Of a DNA stretch of 64,000 bases, positions 19,691-32,279 are shown piece by piece. Made by a program: the position numbers and the translations under genes. The notes below the pieces were generated by a model. The model worked only from the letters and a program-made list of their open reading frames with translations. It made no database searches and was not told the origin of the DNA. Position 1 is the first letter of the stretch. The number at the start of each line of letters is the position of its first letter. This DNA is from Steromphala cineraria (Eukaryota > Mollusca > Gastropoda > Trochida > Trochidae): the NCBI GenBank assembly GCA_916613615.1, contig OU744721.1, positions 54,880,747 through 54,944,746 on the forward strand. The letters run 5' to 3'.

Positions 19691-22600
19691 GTAATACATA
19701 CATGTACATGATAAGGACCAGTTGTGATTAAAATATTATTGTGGGGATTATCAACTCTAAACTGTGTGATAATTATGATAATATGGTATGTTTCGAAATG
19801 CATATCGAACTTGTGTTATCCTTGAAGTCAGACCTACGTTTTGAAAAGAGATGAAAGGTTGTCACTCATTACATTATTCGACTTCATTACCACTGGACAC
19901 TTCATCCCCCATGAGATGTGCGTTTAATTAAGCAAACTGAGTGGCGTTAAGGATCTACCGAACTGGTTTATCCTTCATTGACTGATCGTACAGGTCATGA
20001 TTAATAAACTGAAAGGCAAAAGAAATGTTGTCTTAATTATTCAGTGGGACAGCTCACTTACGAAACAAAATTAGCAACTTTGCCAAACAGTACAATATCT
20101 CTAGCGTATCTGAATTGTATGTTGTATTTCATGCAATCCTCCGTACTGTACAATCCCCCAAGAAAACACTTGCTTTTATACAACTTTAAGTGCATTCAGT
20201 GTTGTAGCTATGAAGACATCTGTATTGCAAGGACTTTTTTTAGCGATTGCCTGTGCGTTCTCGCGATGAACTATGAGTCAGCGACCTTCTGAATTCAATT
20301 GAAAATCATGACATGCATTTTTTCTAAAAATGGCAGTCAACAGTTAAGTTAACTTTGTTTCATAGTCAGAAGTCTTAAACAATACAGGTCAACATTTCAG
20401 ATTCAGGGCAATTCCATTCTACAGTGTGAAGATCAGACCTTCCCAGTGATTATTTTATTTAAACGCACGTTTTCAAAAACGTCTTACCTGTCACAAACAC
20501 GTAGAACTCTTAATTGGTTTATACAATGGTTTGACAAAAATATCCATAAGCCAATAACAACTTAATTTTACTTTTTTTATTTAATACTTTTATTTACTTA
20601 TACTTTTATATAATAATAGTTTTTCTTTATTGTCGATTTAATTTAACAGCATTACTGCATCTTAAAATGACAATTTTATCTGCACGAACTGTATCAACAA
20701 TATCTAGCATCTGATGGGCAAAAATGACATTGTTTCATCACATGGAAAAATTCATTGTATGATTGGCAAAATAACAGCTCTCTTCGTATAGAATAATTAA
20801 CATTGTTGATGAAATTCCGAGCTATCCGGCAATAATTCATGTGCTTCCTTCGTTTTGTGTTAATATTATTGTGAAGAGTACAAAAAATGGTGTTTATCAA
20901 TGTCTCTGGAATCAAATTATCATCCTAAGAAAAAAGCATACTTGCTTTCTTTGTTTTGTACAGGTTTATTGTTGTCATCTCGTATTTACGTCAATTGATT
21001 TAAGAACTATTAAAATCTGCCAGTTCATAACTTCATAAAAATCATTAGATCAAAAATAACACACAAGACTTTACAGGATAGGAAGTTCACTCAATCAGAA
21101 AAGAAAAATCAACTTTCATTATTTTTGTATATGATAGGGACATTTCCAACAAGTTAAAATCTTCAGTTAGTTCGCCCACGCCAATTTCTGAAGTAGACTA
21201 TAATGAAGTCGTAAGTGAGATGTGAACCTATGAGTTTAAACTCATATTTAACCAAATTATCAAGCACGACTTTTTGGGAATACATTGAACCTATCACGTG
21301 TAAATATCATCGTAAATATAGGGCTACAGAAATGTATAAACAACTGTGTATGTACATAGTGATACAAAACGTTTATCAAATCATTTGCTTTAAAGTTGTT
21401 ACTTCGTAAAATGAAAATATCTTGTCTAACTTCAATACATTGAATACATTTTAAAGTATATATTTTTTAGATGTTTTTGAGAGATGTTTTTGTTTTTGAA
21501 ATTGAGATTGTAGATTGACCGACCACAACGAAAACCCTATTTAAATCTGTTTTTCTTTACCGAAACATTGTCCAATTAAAATATTGTTTCCTTTGTAAAG
21601 ATCTTGTCAAATTGGGAATACATGAATATTGTGACTCAGAAGCTTTAGACTTCATAAAAATGTATGCTGCCTTTGTCAATTAGAGACATGGCTTTCTAAT
21701 ACAAACATTCATTGTATTCATGGAGTCTACTGAAGGTTCCATCAAGAAGCTCGTTTGGTTAACATTGAGCAGTCACTAGGGACACGAGAAACACATCTAT
21801 TTTGGAACAGAAACTTGAAAAAATTCATTTCATTGGGATCGTGACAGCTTCTAGCAATTGCCAATGAAAATGCATGAGGTTTTTCGAACACCAAGAGCTG
21901 TCAGCGTGAATTAAGGAACCTTAAACATAGTCACAACTGGTCGTTCCCCTTTCTAAAGTTGAAACAATCAGGAAAGTGTCGATTTAATTTCCATTTATTT
22001 AGATGCCAATTTAGTCCAATGCATGTTTACCATAAATGGGTATTCATATTGCCTACATTGCACTCATTCTTAACATCCTTTAAACTGTTAGAAAACTGAA
22101 TAACACTGTCATGTACTTTCACATGGTAGGTAACTACGTTGTAACAGTAAATATCGTGACTCTGCTGTGATCCAAAATAACAACGATAATACTTAAACTT
22201 ACACTAATGACAATTTAGTATGGATATTGATATGGAATTCATTGAATCGTCACATAAAACATGTTTTTTTATGTCATACTTAGCAAAAGTAGGTATTATA
22301 TTGTTTAAATCTTTTCATTGTGCATTTAATAAAATGAACTTACCTTTTTTTCAACAATCAACGACGAAGTGAACTACATTACCATAATGGTTTGAAAACC
22401 ATTTTCTACACAGAGTCTCTCGACACTACTATTATTCAACTTAAATGCAGTGGTAGATTCCTGAAATTCAGATTTGGAGGATCGTTTGCTTTCGACATTT
22501 GACACGCAACTTAGGTCTGTTCAACTATGTCATCTCACAACACAAAGTGAGGGTCCGAGTCATTGTGAACCTTACTCGTGCATGTTAAAAAACAAACTGT

Positions 22601-23335
22601 TTAATATGTCTTTGATGCAACCCGGGTAATTTGCTATATATAATATTTTACTGACAACAACTCACATAAGGACCCTGAACAGTTCAATTTTAACGATTTG
22701 AAATTTCATTTATCACAAATCAAATGGATTAAACTGATTGTTGCAATTTGTTGTAGAATAGATTTTTTTCTCCTGTAAAACAATCCAACTGATTCAATTT
22801 TTTTCTAAATTTGTATTCTTTGTACTATGTTAGCTGGTAAATAGAAATGGTGATATCACCGTTATCCATATGTTGTCAATGGTATGTGTAGTGTTGTTTA
22901 TGTATTCTTATAAATTATGCAAAAGGAAGTGAACTGTTCAAAATGGTTGGTTTGAGATTGACTTCTTATCCTTGGTTTGCTTAGTCAAAGATGGGATGAT
23001 ATGAGTGAGTTTTTAGGGATATCGATATGACAGCTAGGCCTGACAAAAATAATATTAAATATATTGAATCGAATTTAATGGTTAATAACTGATTTAAACC
23101 CTTTCAAAACCATCCTAACAGCGTTTTTAAGAGATTTTAATGTCATTGCTAACAAATGGTGAATCTGTTGAAGACAAAAAAAACCTTCTGAAATGGAATA
23201 ATCTTTACTTGAGTACTACATGAGCTAAGATTATTTTTGCGAATATTCGTATGTCATACCTAACATTATTAATTAACTATCAATGATATGGCTCTTATAC
23301 AATTTATACGGCCTGCACTATACGAATCCACAACT
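19691..23335. other. No gene recognised
   Basis: AT-rich. A minus-strand candidate exon at 22460-22383 (acceptor CTGAATTTCAG, donor ATG|GTAATG, 26 codons, phase 0-0) was considered but has no partner exons. Other open frames look like chance. Confidence 0.45.
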
Positions 23336-23404
23336 GGGCCAATACAGGAAAACTGGGCCAATACGAGCAAAACAGGGCCAATACGAGCAGACTGAGCCAG
23401 TACC
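23336..23404. repeat. Short tandem array of GGGCCAATAC, 19-20 bp period
   Basis: GGGCCAATAC at 23336, 23355 and 23375 and the variant GAGCCAGTAC at 23394. The word contains CCAAT. Immediately downstream is TGAGCATGCGCATAC, like an NRF-1 half-site. Confidence 0.8.
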
Positions 23405-23579
23405 AAGTCTGAGCATGCGCATACACGCAAATGGCTATCGCTTCAAATCTTTCAACATATATCAGTTCAACAATCTCATTGATAATTTTGATTTCGGTAA
23501 AAAATAACTCTATAATGTTGTGCATGTAAATTACAAAGAAGTTAATTAATGAAAAAAGTCATTACTCAAGTTTGGCCTT

Positions 23580-23621
23580 GGGCCAATACAGCAGACCTCG
23601 GACCTGTAACTGGGCCAATAC
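23580..23621. repeat. Two further GGGCCAATAC copies
   Basis: The same decamer occurs at 23580 and 23612, about 200 bp from the first cluster. Confidence 0.75.
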
Positions 23622-25140
23622 GGCAAAACTTGATTAATAACATTATATTAAAAGTAACAGTTTTGGCATGTCATTGAAGAGACCAGGTGTATAGAAATTG
23701 AAAACAATTTGTTTTTATTTTCTCTACAAAATCCTTAATAAGTCATCGACAGCTTTGACAGCTGCACGAATGACCTGACAATTCCAAAATATGGTTTGAG
23801 GAGAGTTATTAGTGATCCTTTTTTTCTGTTCGGCTGGACTTACTTAAATGATCTTCCAAACCGTACCAAAATTGCATGATATTTGCACTAGGAAACACCA
23901 GCAAGTTAACAAACTGAGTGTAATGATTAATAATAATAATAATAGGTAACTGAAATTAAAATATACAACTCAAACAATGAACAGCGTAAGATAAATACTT
24001 CTGGGATATAGTTTGCATACAAATATAGACGATTTTCATATTTTAATGAATTATGACCAACAGTCATTGGTTCTTTGAAGGATCAATTGCTTGTCATTCC
24101 ATTTCTTTCATTTTCGTAATGTGAACTAAAAAGGCTAATTGGAAAATTATATTGTTGACAGACAGACGAATCTTATATACCTAAAAACAATATCAAATAT
24201 TGCTTATTTCAGGACTCTGCGATAGTACAACCTGAATTGAATTAGTGTGATTTACATTTTCCTTAAAAAAAGTAACGAAAGAAAATTGATGCTATTCCTT
24301 CAAGACATTTGGTCTAGGTATACTTTCTAAGAATGAACATGAATAGTTTTGGGAACAAAATTTGACATGATATCCAATCTCTCCAGACGAAGTGAGTCAA
24401 GTTTATATTATCCATTAAGGAATGATTGACTAATGGCTGCTACCAACATATAAAGATAAGAGCTTATGTTTGATTATAGTGTCTGTGCATCCACTGTGAC
24501 TTTTGTCAAATGGCAAACATCACTTAGGTTGAGGGTAGCAATTAATCTGCCACCTTAATACTACCTCCAATCCAATGCAATTGTCTTATCCTATATCATA
24601 TCAGACGTAAGAGCACAAAGGACTTGATTAAAGCAGATGCAACCAATAGTAATCTTGCAAGTACAAGTGTTGAGACTTTTAGAATTGCAACTAAACAAAA
24701 AACATAATGCATTTTGCCAAATTATACCTCACAAACTCGTTTCACAAAACGTTCATTTAGGCCAAAATATTTTCATCTTAATTCAGCCTAATCAAGTGAT
24801 ATTTGATTGTTTTTTAATCGTAACCATTTTATTATTTTGTATGTAAATACGTGAATCTGTATACTTTGATAAATGATGTTTGGACCGTTACAAAGTGTAT
24901 TATCAATCGGGCCTGCTTGATGTAATTTTTACCTTGCCGTGGCTTGCAGAAAATCTGCTTGGAAATGAGTGCATGAAAATTGACAACTGATTTATTGTGA
25001 TAATATAGGATGGAAGCAGCGGGTTATATTGTTTAGAAAATGTACATTCCAGAGCACATTCTCCGAAAGATAATAAACTTTTGTCGAACATAAGTCTTCT
25101 TTGAGAGGCATTTTAGCAGTTGAAATGACAATAATGCAGA
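23622..25140. other. No gene recognised
   Basis: AT-rich, with a short (AAT)n run at about 23930-23944. No exon seen. Confidence 0.5.
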
Positions 25141-25251
25141 GGAATATATGGATTACAACTTCTTTGTTCATTCCTCCGCTTGAGAACGTCACAAGAATCT
25201 GTGTCAACACGTCGCATACAATGAACAAAGAAGTTGTTATCTATACATTCC
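25141..25251. repeat. 111-bp inverted repeat with 32-bp arms
   Basis: Arms at 25141-25172 and 25220-25251 pair at 29 of 32 positions, 18 of them uninterrupted (ACAACTTCTTTGTTCATT). Loop of 47 bp. It may be a minimal MITE or a transcribed hairpin. Confidence 0.7.
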
Positions 25252-26909
25252 TATGCATTGGAGCAAAAGCTGCTTGTAGAATACTTTCTTTAGTGTAAAG
25301 TATACACTAAGGCACATTCATCTGGCCTCATCTTTGTGTGTTGATTGGTGTGAGAGTCCAATTTATATATAAAACGAGTTTAATACATAACCCATTCTAC
25401 ATTTATATTACATTAATATACATCATGTTCAATGTGATGATCAGTTAAGAAAACATAAACATTGCCATTTAACTAATGATTAAAAAGATAAATAATTATA
25501 ACTGCAAAATTATGTAAGAGCAGAATCTAACCGAGGATTTAAGTGTGTCTCATGTCGTAAGTTTGACACGTGAATTTAATTGATGATATGACAATGTTTT
25601 CCAGCTTTTCTGACAGGATTGAAGTAACGAAAAAAAGTGTAATATTTCAAATTTGAACAGACATTTAGGTTTGTCATGCAATCCACAAATTGTCATCTAA
25701 ATAAGTAAGAATCAACATTTTCCTGAACTTACAACTTTGGGAAAATGAAACTAAACGTTGTAACTATGCGTTAGGTTCGATTATTTACACTGACAGCTCT
25801 AAGGGTTTGAAAAAGCCTCATGCATTTTCATTGGCATTTGCCAGAAGCTGTAAGTCCGGTGAAATGTACTTCTTCAATATTCTTAAACAAAATGATGTCA
25901 TACACAAACAAAATTGGTTTAATAATGATCTTGCATGGGTTCTGCAAAGAGGATTAGTGACTCAAGCTTTTTAATTAAATTGTTCCTAAAAAGTAGACGC
26001 AAATGGATTTGCTGTATTCTTGTGTGATTTGAATAGATTATAACTATTTGAATAGAATGAACTTTGTGTTAATGTCTTGATACAACTGTCAAATTCATTA
26101 AATTTGAGTTGGCATCTAATACTATGTTCAAATTCATGTTCTTGTTCGGACATAGAAACAGTTGACGTACACAAAAAGTATACACTGCTAAGCTAAATGT
26201 AATTACAAAATACTTGTGCTTGATAATTTGGTGAAATGTTTTCTCTTAGAGTACATAAAAACTTTGAACTTTAATCAAGTTTATCCCAGAACTTTGCGTT
26301 AAAAGCTTTTAAGCTTTAAACTTTTGCAATGGGTTCTTATGATAAATGCAAACAACTAAGTTAAATGTAATAAAACACACCTCATTTTCCTTTCAAACTT
26401 GTAAGTTCTGTTCTTATATATATAACACCTTTATTCTAGTCACACAATTTGGACTGGTTGTTCAAAACGATTTTAAAATTTATCAACATAAATTTTACTC
26501 AAGAAACTGTAAACTTGAATAATATACATGAATATGACACCAAAAAAGTCTATCAAGATTCTAAATATGATTAATCAAAATTGATTACTAATCATGCAAT
26601 CAGTGTTCAAATATGCAATAGGTTAGGTTCGAAATGACAATAAATCAGTATAAATCGATTTGCAAGAGCAATCGACGAAGGATGAATTTCATTATGCCGT
26701 CAACTTGTGTAACAAGATGAATAGTATATATGATTTTAGGAATAACACACTTTTATTCAGTTCTGCATGGTTTCGAAAACACAATCTACACATATATCAT
26801 TGTATAGATTGCCTATCATTTATGTCCAAAGTCTTGAGTATGTATTGCACAGAGTAGGTAATTGAGAAAGCAAAGAATAAAGAAATCTCTTTGAAACCAA
26901 CATTCTTTC
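25252..26909. other. No gene recognised
   Basis: AT-rich, no exon or clear repeat seen. Confidence 0.5.
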
Positions 26910-27459
26910 CTTAAGGATGTTCGCTCCTCAAATTTATAGTATTAAACTTTTTTTCTAACTTATATTTTTTAAAAGATCAAAGTATATGATTGCAAAATCA
27001 GCATTAAAAATTAGGGGGTAGTGTGATTTTTTTCGAGATATGACGCCTGTAAGATAGTGGAGTGAAGTACGATTTTAACATGGGAGTTTATGGGAAATTG
27101 AGAAAAAAACTGCTTAAAACTTTAAAATACTACATTTCTATTATTAAACTTTTTTTCCTTTTGTGATATTTTACAAAGTTCATGTTACCCTACCGAAATC
27201 AATGAAAAAATATATATGGTAGTGTGGGTTCTTTTAAGCTTTGACACAAAATGTACCTGAAAACCCCCCTTTTTTAGTCAAATTTAGGCCATTTATGCTG
27301 TTTAAGCACTTTTAGAGGCTCTTAAGTCTTTATTTCATTTGTTTTTTAAAAGTATGTAGATGATGAAGAATATCATGAAGTAAATAAAGATGAGAAAAAA
27401 TCCTTACTTAATCATATTTCATTTTTAAAGGTTAACAGTAAGGAGCGGACATCCTTAAG
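26910..27459. mobile_element. 550-bp MITE, piggyBac-like TTAA ends
   Basis: Inverted ends GGATGTTCGCTCCT and AGGAGCGGACATCC (13 of 14 pair) are each bounded outside by TTAA (26911-26914, 27455-27458). TTAA flanks are the target duplication of piggyBac-type elements. No coding frame inside. Confidence 0.7.
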
Positions 27460-27980
27460 CCGTCTTGCGTTCATGTTTCTAATACAAATGTATGTGGATC
27501 GACAGATCACAACATGACAGTAAATGCCTACTAACAGCAAATAATTAATTGCTTCATTTATGATCTTGAACACATGTTTCTAGCGTGAACAGAGTTTGAC
27601 TTTCAGGATCAGGTCCCCAGTGTCAAAATTGTTTAGATAAAGTTTTTTCAACACTGATGAGCAGGTAACAAACATACAAAAACTTTACTTACAGAGAAAA
27701 AGTTACAAATGTAATATGAACGGACGATTGCTTAAGTTGAATCAATATTCTATCAACATAACAGCAGACAATGTCCTCAAAATATTGACACAGAGGAATA
27801 CTTGTTAAAGTATAGGTAATAAGAAAAAATGTATAAACAATAGCAACGGGAAGCAGAAAATGGATAAAGGGAATTGATGGAGATCTATCAAATCTTATTT
27901 ATCTAAAGATAATTTAATGTGTTCCTCATTGTCATACAAATTCTTTTGTATAACTGTCAAAGTAATAAAATATCAGAATC
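27460..27980. other. No gene recognised
   Basis: AT-rich spacer without visible structure. Confidence 0.5.
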
Positions 27981-28423
27981 AAAAGTCGGGAGCAAATAGA
28001 GGTCAAATTATGAAATTCGATATTTCTACGAGTTACTAACGACACTCTTAAGAGTTACCTACGACATACACGACTGACATACGACACAATGAAGAGGAAC
28101 TCCCGACAGACCTACGAGGCACCCCCGACAATAAACTGAGGAACTTACGACTCATCCAAACTCAGATACGACTCAATACGACTGAGACCGACTCGTTCAC
28201 GACTCACTGTCGAGTCTTTCACGACACCAAGTCACCACCACGACTCTGACAAAGACTCATTTCCAACTCTCTAACGACTCACTGTCGACCCACTCACGAC
28301 CTGAACGACTTATTTACGACTCGTTCACGACAATGAAGACTCCTCACGACACAGAAACGTCTCACGTAAGAGTCACAGACGATCCACGTACGATAAAATC
28401 GGCAATTTTAGACCGGAATCGGG

Positions 28424-28434
28424 CATATAAAAGG
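28424..28434 (+). promoter_or_regulatory. TATA box-like CATATAAAAGG
   Basis: CATATAAAAGG matches the TATA consensus and sits in the CpG-rich middle gap (28390-28560) of the CGACTC region. It could be a core promoter belonging to the element. No clear downstream gene on the plus strand. Confidence 0.35.
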
Positions 28435-28743
28435 CCAAAAACCGCCGACTTTTTTGTTATGATTAGTCAGGAACGGGTCGTCACTGATCGTCTTTGAGTA
28501 TTGGTTAGTCGTGCATGTGTTTGCACTAGTTGGAAGTGAGTCGGCATGTAAATTAGGGAAAGAACCATTCCCGACTCACACCCGACAACCACGTTTCAAT
28601 CCAACTATGTACGACTTATTCACGATTTAATATGATTCCATACGACTCAATAAGACTCAGATACGAGCAACATACGACTCAATACGACGTCAATGGAATT
28701 TCTGGAATTTCCGGTTGAAAAGTACGAACCCCCGATTTAAAAA

Positions 28744-28787
28744 GTCGGGAGTGGGTTTTTGAACATGTTCAAAAACCCACTCCCGAC
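28744..28787. repeat. 44-bp perfect palindrome
   Basis: Two 22-bp arms meet without a spacer: GTCGGGAGTGGGTTTTTGAA, CA and its exact complement. It lies inside the CGACTC-rich region. Confidence 0.95.
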
Positions 28788-29059
28788 AAAAATTGACCTC
28801 CCGACTCTCCCAGACTCATACAGACCCATACAGACTCAACTACGCTCAGAGGCGACTAAAAAGGACTCAGAGACGCTTAATTACGAGTCAATGACGACAT
28901 TTGGCCTATTTTCAGTCGGCAACGGCTCGTAGCTCAGTGAAATGGGGGTATTACATACATAGCAAATACACTATTGATAAATTCGCAAACTCTCATGCTC
29001 AGTAATATGGTGAAATGTATGTGTAATGATATGTGAAGACTTGCAGACAGTCTAGTCAC

Positions 29060-29164
29060 CTGCGTCGCGCTAGGCTCCACCCAGGAGTTCACGCCGTGCA
29101 CGTGCAGTACGCGACCATACACTCGCGACCTGTAGCTCGCATTCAGTATTGTATTAAACGTCAT
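29060..29164 (-). CDS. Possible first coding exon in a CpG-rich stretch
   Basis: A minus-strand frame starts at an ATG (29164) preceded by a purine-rich, stop-tolerant leader. It runs 35 codons (M-T-F-N-T-I-L-N-A-S-Y-R-S-R-V-Y-G-R-V-L and on to S-A-T-Q) to a donor ACGCAG|GTGACT. CpG density is high, as at a promoter. No matching second exon was identified. Whether it belongs to the GTF2I-like gene more than 17 kb downstream on the same strand cannot be told. Confidence 0.3.
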
Positions 29165-29758
29165 TGTGTGTAGTCGTTGTCTTGTCTTCTCTCGTGAGCT
29201 GTCTTCGTCCTAGCCGTCTATCGTTACAGTATGCTTAAACTCTTAAGAAATCTTGAGTGTCTTCTAAAAGTACACATTGCACATTGGATTTAGCTAAAGT
29301 TAATTCAAGAATTTGACTTTGGCAGATCTAATTAAAGCTAAGTTTTATTTTGGAGACTCCCTGTTGTATTGGAGAGTTTAGTTTATGGTTTTATGCCAAG
29401 ATAGCATCGTATCCTTTTTATCTGTTCATAGTGGTAATGGAGTAGAATAATGAAATGTCAGAGAGAACCATTTGTCCCTGTTCCAAATGCAATCTGATCA
29501 GGGGGTACACAATTTACACAAATTTCACATGATTTTGAAACACAAAATGAAACCATTTTCCTCATGTACGTTCCAATTCCTTGTCTTAAATGGCCAAACT
29601 CACAATCGTTTGCTACCATAAATGTGTACAAATGTAGGACATACATGTAACTAGAGCATGTTATAATAGAGGTAGGATGAAGTACTTTCATGAAAGGAAG
29701 ATGAATCTAACCCATCTCTGCAATAGAGCTGTTTTACGTGCAGATTACCTAATTTCAG
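29165..29758. other. No gene recognised
   Basis: Contains an open minus-strand frame at 29458-29691 without splice context. Nothing else seen. Confidence 0.45.
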
Positions 29759-29824
29759 GGTTGTACAGGGACTTGCAGTTATCCATGGCGATAAGGATGC
29801 CGCTGATATTGCCTGACTGCACTC
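29759..29824 (+). CDS. Possible 66-nt internal exon, unidentified gene
   Basis: Flanked by acceptor GATTACCTAATTTCAG and a perfect donor CTC|GTAAGT. It is GC-rich against its surroundings. In phase 1 it is open throughout (L-Y-R-D-L-Q-L-S-M-A-I-R-M-P-L). In phase 2, the phase that would follow the exon at 19690, it reads V-V-Q-G-L-A-V-I-H-G-D-K-D-A-A-D-I-A and stops at TGA before the donor. The frame cannot be decided and it may be non-coding. Confidence 0.35.
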
Positions 29825-32279
29825 GTAAGTTGCCCCTATGAATAACTAGTGACTAATTTTTCTTCAAACTGGCAAGTGGCATAGATTGTAACAGTTTATA
29901 TTGGACTCCTTTTCTTGTTCACTCGTTTGATATTTTCAATCAATTAAATAAATTTAATAATGAGAATATAATCAAACAATGGGAGTCATGCTCTTCTGGC
30001 TACAACAGAGTCTTGCCAAGGTATTCTATATTTCTAATTTAACCAAGATAATTCGTTACAATGATGTTCTCAGATAATGGAGGAGGATATTATCCAAGTT
30101 CAAGAACTGTGAAATATTTCGATGTTTGTCCTGGAAATTTAATCATTTAATCAATATTTATATATTTCAATGAAATAGATCAGTCCCAGTGACAGCTAAT
30201 ATTTCGATATTTGTACTGAAAAAAGTACTGACAGAACAATAACAGGCAACCACTTTATATGTTCTGTCACACATGTGGATACTTACAGATCTGAAAATAA
30301 ATCAATTTTATAAACCGATAGATTAATTACAGTTTCTATCTTATATACCACTTGACACAAGTGCAATCAGTGTGAACAGAAATAATTGTGGATATATGTG
30401 CAGACATATAATCAACTCCTTGAGCAAAGCTATTGATTTGGTAGCTGAGATGTTAACAAACAATATGATGAAGGAAAGAATACAATTACAAGGTTAGAGT
30501 TGTCATTTGTTTGGATAAGGGATTAAGGGACTTATTGGAAAACCTGACAAGAAACCTTTTATCTTTGTTGTCAATATAAATTATCACAAATTATAGGAAG
30601 GTTAAAGTGACAAGAAACCCATACTTGATAGAAATAAAAAAAGATAACTACATCATCAAACTCCCTTATTTGGTTGCCTGATGTTGTAATTGAATACAAA
30701 TATAAATCTTTCAGATGTTGAAGTAGTCACAAAATATCCTTGATAACACAATTTCAGGATATTCAATCTGACAAATGTATTGAGACATCAAGCAGAGTCT
30801 TCCGTTCCGAAATAGAACGTGATTTAACATTGTATCTTGTTGTCTGCATAATTGTCCATACTTAAATATTGCCCCAATGTAGGGAAGGACTTTAAAATGA
30901 TGTGTTTCAATATCGATATTCCCTTTAGTGGAACATAATTGGTCACACTATTACAAGGGCATCATTTCGATGATTTTCCCATTTAATTGGATTAGTGGTC
31001 ACTGATGTTGAGAAAGCCAAAGTGCTACGTTTAAGAATTTATATGAGAATAAATAAACACAGAACATACAGCTTTATTGTTACATGATTCAGATTAAAAA
31101 GCATCTCACAAAGATGCATCTGACTTAGACAAAATGATCATAATGTCATATCAATTAATGACAACTTATGAAATGTCTGTGGATGGACAATGTTATTTAA
31201 ATTAACTAAACATGAACGTAAACTGCTTAAGAATTGTATAAATAACTGGTATATGTAATGTTTCTGTGATGTATCTTCTTATGAAATTTCTCATATTGAT
31301 TGCGGAATGCTTTAATGACTTTCACTCACATTATATCATTTGAAGTAATGACAGCAGTTTTATGTAAAAATAAAATATTGGGTAACATTGTCATAAAGAC
31401 TTGAGTGCTACATTGTAAAGTAATTAATAGCCGTGAAATGATAGAAACTGATTTATGGGAACAATGAAAGATGATTTCTTCAAGTATTTGAAACTTCTTA
31501 TTGATTAAAAATTTAAGTAATAGATACTCACAAATACATAAATATTCAGCTTACAACGGTAAGGTTTGTATGAATTTTTATCATGAATGGAATCTGAAAA
31601 CTTGTGCTAAAACCATCAAGTTCTTTCGATCACATTAAATTTATCAGTTTTACTTACATGTTGAATTGATTGCTTTACATGTAATAATTATACCAAGATT
31701 TATCAAGAATGCTTTTTCATAAAAATGTTTTACGTTCACTTCAGGTTCATGTATGTATACAAACAAAATCACGGGTCTTTATATATTTTATGGTGAGGTC
31801 GAAATGAAGCAGAGACTTTTTAATTGAATTATGAATAAATCCTTTTCAAACAAATTGAAATACTTATTATATAAGATATATTATGAAATGATTAAATGGA
31901 TTTACGTGCAAAAGATGAATTGTTTGACAGGCCTTTCGTTTAGGAAAAATATTCAGATTAAAATGCCTTACTACCAGAGTACTATTAGCCATTACTTTTT
32001 CTTGCTTGTGTACTTATTTCACGATTTAACCTATTTCACAAACAAAAACCAGGCCCAATGCATAGAATGTAATTCAACTTTCAAAACGTTTGATTTTATC
32101 ATTAACAAATATGCATATTTGTATATTATGCTCCTTGAACCGAAGCTTCGACGGGAATATTTCTATTTAATGGTAACTAAAGGTTAATGATTTAGAACTT
32201 GAAAATAATCAAACTAAGATTACCTTGAATTTTTCTATTCTGGATTTACCAATAATGCACAATTAATTAGTTTGGAACG
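29825..32279. other. No gene; one diverged copy of the ELVAEM-core repeat
   Basis: AT-rich. About 30305-30480 is related to 33500-33690, 39225-39410 and 58920-59115 (shared GATTACAGTTTCTATC and the core TTGGTAGCTGAGATGTT). Nothing else seen. Confidence 0.5.

Larger units (their letters stand above)
27981..28900. repeat. Unusual region saturated with CGACTC / ACGAC words
   Basis: ACGACTC, CGACTCA, ACGACA and related words recur every 8-20 bp on one strand at about 28030-28390 and 28560-28900. The local GC and CpG are far above the surroundings. Outer ends carry GTCGGGAG...GAGGTCAA (27984) and TTGACCTCCCGAC (28793) in inverse orientation, so the region may be one element. No open frame of note. 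It is not a simple tandem repeat because spacing is irregular. Confidence 0.7.

Noticed and set aside
22383..22460. Minus-strand 78-nt exon candidate, phase 0-0
   Set aside because: Donor GTAATG is mediocre and no phase-matched neighbours were found.
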